A DNA stretch of 64,000 nucleotides from Solea solea (taxonomy: Eukaryota; Chordata; Actinopteri; Pleuronectiformes; Soleidae). The position numbers were made by a program, and so were the translations under genes. Where the stretch lies: contig NC_081145.1 of the NCBI RefSeq assembly GCF_958295425.1, forward strand, positions 16,335,443 to 16,399,442, given 5' to 3'. The notes under the pieces are model-generated. The model had not been told where the DNA came from, did not search any database, and saw only the letters and a program-made list of their open reading frames with translations. Positions 63,030-64,000 of this stretch are shown piece by piece (within the stretch, counting starts at the first letter, position 1; the number at the start of each line of letters is the position of its first letter).

Positions 63030-64000
63030 GCTCTCCAGACCATTGCTTTCCTCTCGTGGATGCTTCAATCCACCAGTGTTTTAATCAATAGCCTGTTAAA
63101 CATTTGTCTTTCTGTCCAAACCAGATAGATCAGCCTTACCTAGTTTCGACAAGGGAATGGGTTGCTTGCAAATTTGTTGCCCATGTGATGCATCCCATCC
63201 GATCATTAGCAACATGTTAGCATTGTGTTGTTCTAATCAATGACAAAATGAAGTTAACAAAAATACATGTATTCCTAAGTCATATATTTCTACTATATAT
63301 AATACTATAATAACTTTTCAAAACAGCATTACAAAGTGCTGCACAAAGAAAGGTGATAAAAAGCAAGGAATTTGTATAGATGTATATGCAAGTCAGAAAA
63401 AAAATAACTGAAGATAATTAACATGAAAGTAATCACACAGTAGCTTAAATTGATGGTAAAAGAAAGCTTCTAAATAGGTATGATAGTATGTTTATATAAA
63501 AGGTCATTAATAAAGTCAAACTTTTGCAAAGATTAACAAATTCCTTGTTTTTGTACATTGTATGTAAAATCTAAACAATTTCAAAATTAGATCAATAATT
63601 GAGTAACAGATCATTGTCACTCAAAAGAAGGCAGCATTTAAAAAAAAAAAAGTATGTCATCTGTCTCACACTTGCAGTGACAGTCAACTTTTCCTGCTCA
63701 TCATTAGTGACAGACTTCACTGATCAAGCAAGTCAGCTGGAGAGCTCTTCGCCTTCGATCTGCCCCTGTTGATTTCAGCACACTGGTCAACGTGCAGGCG
63801 GAGGGAGGGAGCATCATTAGCTGGTCTCCATCTATTACTGCCACAAGGCTCAGCCTGGCCACTATCAGTGCAGGCAATGTTCTCAGCCATTAAGTAAACG
63901 AACAGGCTTCATTATGGGGCACTCGGCCCCCGTGCCTCAATCAGTCTCTCTGACAAAACGTGCTATGGTATTTTTATTTTTTTGTTTTTGGAGTCGAGGG

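Larger units (their letters stand above)
62755..64000 (+). other. gxylt1: Probable gxylt1 last intron, running off the window
   Basis: AT-rich to about 63660 apart from the candidate terminal exon. The last 300 bp (63661-63960) are GC-richer without an ORF or a family I recognise. Confidence 0.4.

Noticed and set aside
1..64000. Bacterial features, CRISPR arrays, rRNA and tRNA genes
   Set aside because: No direct-repeat/spacer pattern, no tRNA A/B-box pair with cloverleaf noticed, no rRNA-like blocks; the genome type is vertebrate.

Overview
The window is nuclear DNA from a vertebrate, most likely a teleost fish. The genes are split by GT-AG introns, CA/TA/GATA microsatellites are abundant, and typical fish repeats are present (Tc1-like transposase debris, hAT-like elements, a LINE 3' fragment). 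Nothing points to bacteria, plasmids, phage or CRISPR. All gene calls come from reading exons by eye against remembered protein families; no search was run.

Layout. Positions 1 to about 14.4 kb hold no recognisable gene, only repeats and low-complexity DNA. A GC-rich block with two CCAAT boxes, a (CAG)8 run and a noncoding exon ending at a GTGAGT donor (about 14.5-14.9 kb) is the probable prickle1 promoter and first exon. A 16 kb intron follows. Seven coding exons of prickle1 (planar cell polarity protein: PET, three LIM domains, CaaX tail) run on + from 30913 to 38080. The periphilin gene pphln1 lies tail-to-tail on -, with CDS pieces from 54048 down to 39300. Head-to-head with it is yaf2 on + (55784-57542). 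gxylt1 starts at 59362 on + and probably runs off the right edge.

The order prickle1 > < pphln1, yaf2 >, gxylt1 > matches, from memory, the human 12q12 block PRICKLE1-PPHLN1-YAF2-GXYLT1 with the same relative orientations. This supports prickle1 over prickle2, yaf2 over rybp and gxylt1 over gxylt2. The genes do not form a pathway: Prickle1 acts at the cell cortex in planar polarity, Periphilin in HUSH-complex silencing, YAF2 in variant Polycomb repressive complex 1, and GXYLT1 in the Golgi/ER on Notch O-glucose glycans. Periphilin and YAF2, divergent neighbours, are both chromatin-silencing factors.

Best second-look items: a previously unlisted candidate alternative terminal exon of pphln1 with in-frame stop and AATAAA (40.2-40.4 kb); a pphln1 start codon assembled across a splice junction; a long UG-rich microsatellite about 10 nt from the 5' splice site of a 41-nt pphln1 exon; alternative 3' ends of gxylt1; and a 1.27 kb transposon with an 11-bp target duplication and a palindromic GC-rich core inside prickle1.
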